Under the pieces are notes generated by a model, which was not told where the DNA came from, made no database searches, and was given only the letters and a program-made list of their open reading frames with translations. This document shows positions 47,351-50,756 of a DNA stretch of 50,756 nucleotides, piece by piece (within the stretch, counting starts at the first letter, position 1; the number at the start of each line of letters is the position of its first letter). Location: positions 1-50,756 of the forward strand of contig SABN01000010.1 in assembly GCA_009928955.1 (NCBI GenBank), in the 5' to 3' direction. The DNA comes from Opitutia bacterium. GTDB lineage: Bacteria > Verrucomicrobiota > Kiritimatiellia > CAIQIC01 > Lenti-01. Made by a program: the position numbers and the translations under genes.

Positions 47351-49228
47351 TCAAGCCGCGGATTGCCGGCGCCGGCGCCAGCCCAGGCCAAGGCCGAACG
47401 CGGCCACCAGCAGCGGCACCGCCGCCAGGTTCAGCACCTTCAGCGCCAGGCCCAGATTCTCGATGCTGCTGCGCAGGTTCTTGCGGACTTCCTTGAGCTG
47501 CCGCTGGGTCTCGAACCGCTCCTGGCGGAATTTCTCCAGTTCCGCTTTCTGCGCGGGACTCAGCACGAGCTGCTGGTCCTCGCTCTTGGCCGATTGCAGT
47601 TCGTTGAGCCGCTGCTGGGCTTCCGCCAGCTTCTGCTGCAGCTTTTCCTCTTCTTCCTGCCAGCGCTCCTGCGCGGCTTTCTCCATCGCCAGCACGCGGT
47701 CGAACGGCCGGTGGAACGTCCCGCGCCCGCGCAACCCGATCAGCGCCGGATTGCCCGAGAGCTGCTCGACGAGGTTGAGCACGAAGTTCAGGTTGTCGTT
47801 GAACGGCTGGTACAGCGTCCGGCCGAAGAAATTGAGCGCGCGCGCCGAATAGTCGTTCACCAGCAGATCCGCGTCGGCCACCAGCACCGCCGCGCCGCCC
47901 TGCGCGCTGGCCTTCAACCACTCGTTCGTCGCCGCAGCCGTCTCGTTGGTGGCGCCTTCCACCTGGGGCTGCCCATCCGGAAACGCGGTCTGGAATTTCC
48001 CGGTCAGCCGCACGGCCAGCGCCGCGTTCGCCGCGGGTTTTCCGCTGCGGAGATTGCCGCCCGAGGGATCGCGCGCCGCGAAGGCGTTCAAGGTCACGGC
48101 TTCGCCCGAGGCCCGCGCCAGCGTCTTCAGCTCCAGGCCTTCCGCCGGCGTCCCGACGATGGCCCCCGCGAACGGCAGCATCAGGCTTTCCAGCGAGCCC
48201 GTCGCGATTTCGTCGCGGTCGAGATTGTCCCCGCCCCGCAGCGACAGCCACGCCGGCAGCCGTTCCGCGCGGCCGTCGCCGACGTTGATCGGCGTCGCCG
48301 CCGCCAGATCCGCCACCACCTGCGCGGGCTCGAGCTTCACGCCCCACGCTTCCGTCAGGCGGTTGAGATCGGACGCCAGCTGCGGACGGACCAGGCCGGC
48401 TTCCATTCCCTGCTCGCTCGCGAGGTTCATCGGATCCACGAACGCCAGCAGCCGCCCGCCCCGCAGCACGAATTGGTCCAGCGCGAACAGCGTGCGCTCG
48501 CCGATTTCCTTCGGATGGATCACCAGCAGCGTATCGACGTCGTCCGGAATCGATTCCGCCTCCGGCGCCACGGGCACCACCTCGTAGGATTTCTTCAGCT
48601 CGGCCACGAACAGCCAATCCGGCTGGCGCGCCGGCGCGAAGGGCGACGCCGGTTCCGCCAGCACCGGCAGCGAGCTCAGGATGCCGATCCGCGGCCGCCG
48701 GCTCTGGGTCACTTCCTGGACCAGCCGCGCCACGAGGTATTCCAGCTGCGGTTCCGCCGAGGGATCCAGGAACGGGATCGCGGCTTCCTTCGTGCCGGCC
48801 ACCGCCACGAGGCCCAGGTAGAGGTCGGGCGGCATGCCGAGCCCGCCGGTCGCCTGCGCCGTCAGCCCGTAGCGCTGCGCCCATTCCTCCGCGTCCGAAT
48901 CCGGCTGCGGATCGAACGTCTCCAGCGCCACGTTCCCGCCGCTGCGCGCTTCCAGGTCGCGCAGAAAATCCAGCGTGCGCTGCACGTAGTTCTTCAGCGC
49001 CGTCGGCACGTTCCGATTGCCCTGGGTGAAATAGAACTTCAGCGTCACCGGCCGTTCCAGGTCCTGCAGCATCTGCACCGTGCCCGGCGCCAGCGTGTAG
49101 AGCCGCTCCGCCGTCAGATCCTTGCGCACCCGCACGCCCGAAAAGAGCGCGTTCGCCGCGATCAAAATGCCCAGCACCGCCACGCCGCCGGCCGCCCCGG
49201 CGAACAGTTTCGACGTCGTCTTTTTCAT
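47351..49228 (-). CDS. GldG-family ABC-type auxiliary protein
   Basis: A 625-residue protein with an N-terminal helix (GAAGGVAVLGILIAANALF), a large GldG-type periplasmic domain (LTAERLYTLAPGTVQMLQDL, VTLKFYFTQGNRNVP, GGRLLAFVDPMN), a coiled coil around residues 510-590 and a C-terminal helix (VLNLAAVPLLVAAFGLGLGW). In Bacteroidota GldG works with GldA and GldF in gliding; elsewhere such clusters are of unknown role. It lies between the permease and DUF4340 genes. GAGGTGA precedes the start. Confidence 0.88.
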   Translation of the reverse strand: MKKTTSKLFAGAAGGVAVLGILIAANALFSGVRVRKDLTAERLYTLAPGTVQMLQDLERPVTLKFYFTQGNRNVPTALKNYVQRTLDFLRDLEARSGGNVALETFDPQPDSDAEEWAQRYGLTAQATGGLGMPPDLYLGLVAVAGTKEAAIPFLDPSAEPQLEYLVARLVQEVTQSRRPRIGILSSLPVLAEPASPFAPARQPDWLFVAELKKSYEVVPVAPEAESIPDDVDTLLVIHPKEIGERTLFALDQFVLRGGRLLAFVDPMNLASEQGMEAGLVRPQLASDLNRLTEAWGVKLEPAQVVADLAAATPINVGDGRAERLPAWLSLRGGDNLDRDEIATGSLESLMLPFAGAIVGTPAEGLELKTLARASGEAVTLNAFAARDPSGGNLRSGKPAANAALAVRLTGKFQTAFPDGQPQVEGATNETAAATNEWLKASAQGGAAVLVADADLLVNDYSARALNFFGRTLYQPFNDNLNFVLNLVEQLSGNPALIGLRGRGTFHRPFDRVLAMEKAAQERWQEEEEKLQQKLAEAQQRLNELQSAKSEDQQLVLSPAQKAELEKFRQERFETQRQLKEVRKNLRSSIENLGLALKVLNLAAVPLLVAAFGLGLGWRRRRQSAA

Positions 49229-49258
49229 TCGTTCACCTCGTTGGATAACGGCCCGCGC

Positions 49259-50002
49259 CTAGCGCCCCGTCCGGTTCGCCAGCACCAGCTGCGTCAGGAA
49301 CAGCATGAAGCCCGTCGCGCTCGCGAAATACAGGAAGTCGCGCAGGTCGAGCACCCCGCGCTGCATGGCTTCGACGTGCGGCATGAAGCCGAACGCCGCC
49401 ACGCCGTCCACCACCCACGCCGGCGCCCAGCGCGCCAGCAGTTCCGTCACCGGCGGGAAGCCCGCCAGGATCAGGAACAGCCCCAGCACCACCGCGAGGA
49501 CGAAGCTCACCACCTGGTTGCGCGTCAGCGCGGAGGTGAACATCCCCACCGCCAGGTACGCCCCCGCCAGCAGCAAGCTCGACAGGTAGCCCGCCGCCAC
49601 CACGCCCCAGTCCGGCTGCCCCAGCCACGCCGCCGTCAGCGGCACCGGGAACGTCAACGCCAGCGCCAGCGCCAAAAAGCCCCACGCGGCGACCATCTTC
49701 CCCGCGATCGCCTGCGCCGGCGTCACCGCCGTCGTGAACAGCAGCTCCAGCGTGCCCTGCCGCCGCTCTTCGGCCCACAGGCGCATCGCCACCGCCGGCA
49801 CCAAAATCAGGTACAGCCACGGATGCCAGAAGAAGAACCCGCGCAGGTCCGCCTGCCCGGCCTCGTAGAAGCCCCCCACCGAAAACGTGAAGAACCCGGC
49901 CAGCGCCAGGAATATCACGATGAACACGTACGCCACCGGCGAATGGAAATAGGCGCTCCATTCGCGCTTCGCGATGGCCCGGGCCCGTTGGACGAATTCC
50001 AT
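49259..50002 (-). CDS. ABC-2 type permease (GldF-like)
   Basis: A 247-residue membrane protein with six helices. The N-terminus (IAKREWSAYFHSPVAYVFIVIFL) and AMRLWAEERRQGTLELLFTTAVTPAQAIAGK (in pieces) are the ABC-2 signature. Helices such as AGYLSSLLLAGAYLAVGMFTSAL follow. It pairs with the ATPase encoded just upstream. GGGAGGAG precedes the start. Confidence 0.92.
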   Translation of the reverse strand: MEFVQRARAIAKREWSAYFHSPVAYVFIVIFLALAGFFTFSVGGFYEAGQADLRGFFFWHPWLYLILVPAVAMRLWAEERRQGTLELLFTTAVTPAQAIAGKMVAAWGFLALALALTFPVPLTAAWLGQPDWGVVAAGYLSSLLLAGAYLAVGMFTSALTRNQVVSFVLAVVLGLFLILAGFPPVTELLARWAPAWVVDGVAAFGFMPHVEAMQRGVLDLRDFLYFASATGFMLFLTQLVLANRTGR

Positions 50003-50021
50003 GTTGCTCCTCCCTTCCGTC

Positions 50022-50756
50022 TCAAGCGGATTTCTTCACCACGTCCGCCGTCGTCGTGACCTGGCGGAACACCTCGTCGAGCCGGCCCGGATCGGACCGC
50101 ATCTCCGTCACCATCCACTTGTGCTGCGCGGCGGTTTCCACCGCGCCGACCGCCAGCGACTGCCGGTCGCGCGGCACCAGCCGCAGCACCTGCTTGCGGT
50201 CGTCGCCTTCCACGAACTCCACCCGCTCCACGTCCGGAATCTGCCCGAACGCCTGCAGCGCCTCCGCGCGCGGCGCCAGCAGCTCCACCGTCAGCGCGTT
50301 GTAGCTCGCGCTGCGCTTCTTCAGGTCGGTCGGATGGCTGTCGGCCTTGAGCCGCCCTTCGCTGATGATCAGCACGCGCGAGCACAACGCCTCGACCTCT
50401 TCCAGCACGTGGGTCGACAGCAGGATGATCTTCTCCGGCGCCATTTCGTTGATCATTTCGCGAACCACCTGCTTCTGGTTGGGGTCCAGGCCTTCCGTGG
50501 GCTCGTCCAGCAGCAGCACGGCCGGATCGTGCAGCAGCGCCTGCGCCAGCGACGTCCGCCGGCGATAGCCCTTCGACAGCGTGTCGATCGTCTGGTGCCG
50601 CACCGGCGCGAGCATGCACTTCTCGAGGATCGCGTCCACCCGCCGGTCCCGCTCTTTCCCCGCGAACCCGCGCAGCTCCGCCAGGAACGCCAGAAATCCC
50701 GCCACCGTCATCTCGTCGTAGAGCGGCGTGTTCTCCGGCATGTAGCCGATCTGCTT
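50022..50756 (-). CDS. ABC transporter ATPase (GldA-like), 5' end outside the window
   Basis: The last 244 or so residues of an ATPase. The partial reading continues to the window edge (KQIGYMPENTPLYDEMTV), so the Walker A part is missing only because the window ends. Seen are the signature LSKGYRRR, Walker B VLLLDEPTEGLDP and the switch histidine in LLSTHVLEE. The tail after residue 160 is the regulatory part typical of ABC-2 ATPases. It is the first gene of the ATPase-permease-GldG-DUF4340 operon as far as can be seen. Confidence 0.93.
   Translation of the reverse strand, partial: KQIGYMPENTPLYDEMTVAGFLAFLAELRGFAGKERDRRVDAILEKCMLAPVRHQTIDTLSKGYRRRTSLAQALLHDPAVLLLDEPTEGLDPNQKQVVREMINEMAPEKIILLSTHVLEEVEALCSRVLIISEGRLKADSHPTDLKKRSASYNALTVELLAPRAEALQAFGQIPDVERVEFVEGDDRKQVLRLVPRDRQSLAVGAVETAAQHKWMVTEMRSDPGRLDEVFRQVTTTADVVKKSA

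Overview
The window looks like a chromosomal segment of a high-GC, Gram-negative, probably anaerobic bacterium. The outer membrane is implied by an LptF/LptG-type permease and a predicted beta-barrel protein. Anaerobic metabolism is implied by a double-cubane-cluster reductase, 2-hydroxyacyl-CoA dehydratase-like subunits and their ATP-dependent activator. The gene mix (RAYT transposase, SUMF1 protein, GldG/DUF4340 cluster, dispersed palindromes) would suit the PVC superphylum, for example Kiritimatiellota, but that placement is inference from memory of similar genomes.

The most interesting region is positions 149-17185. A minus-strand array runs from a tRNA-Sec(UCA) with encoded CCA through selA, selD, selB, a small membrane protein, a NapH-like membrane ferredoxin, a selenoprotein, a methyltransferase, a double-cubane reductase, two 2-hydroxyacyl-CoA dehydratase-like subunits and their activator. 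Two more selenoproteins lie in tandem on the plus strand, convergent to the array. All three have an in-frame TGA in the same context (FEYG-U-G-x-x-C-S-x-x-W-R). Each TGA is followed after exactly 14 nt by a perfect 6-bp hairpin with the same ATGGC loop. The stem of the third differs in sequence but keeps its pairing. Read as ordinary stops, these TGAs would truncate two exported proteins and split the third into a periplasmic half and a membrane half. I do not recognise this selenoprotein family, and it is my main candidate for an undescribed system: exported Ig-like Sec/Cys domains encoded beside their own Sec-decoding genes and an anaerobic low-potential redox cluster.

Positions 17213-28928 are mixed: rsgA with an RNHCP gene, a RAYT transposon with flanking repeats, a Pif1/RecD-like helicase with HRDC domain, a first cluster of TTTTCCAC...GTGGAAAA palindromes, an orphan sugar-type ABC permease with a large insertion, an RGG-tailed protein, serC, a cation diffusion facilitator, an unknown gene and tRNA-Arg(CCG).

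Positions 29002-38358 are mostly housekeeping on the minus strand: gyrB, gyrA, an outer-membrane protein, folD, an lptF/G-like gene, and separately a SUMF1 gene and tadA. Positions 38454-46144 run on the plus strand: a coiled-coil membrane protein, rsmI, an ArsR-like regulator, aroE, prepilin peptidase, an AI-2E transporter, a radical SAM-flavin reductase fusion, a second palindrome cluster and a small secreted peptide whose C-terminal half duplicates the tail of the AI-2E gene. Positions 46183-50756 hold a gliding-type ABC-2 operon (ATPase, permease, GldG, DUF4340), cut by the window end.
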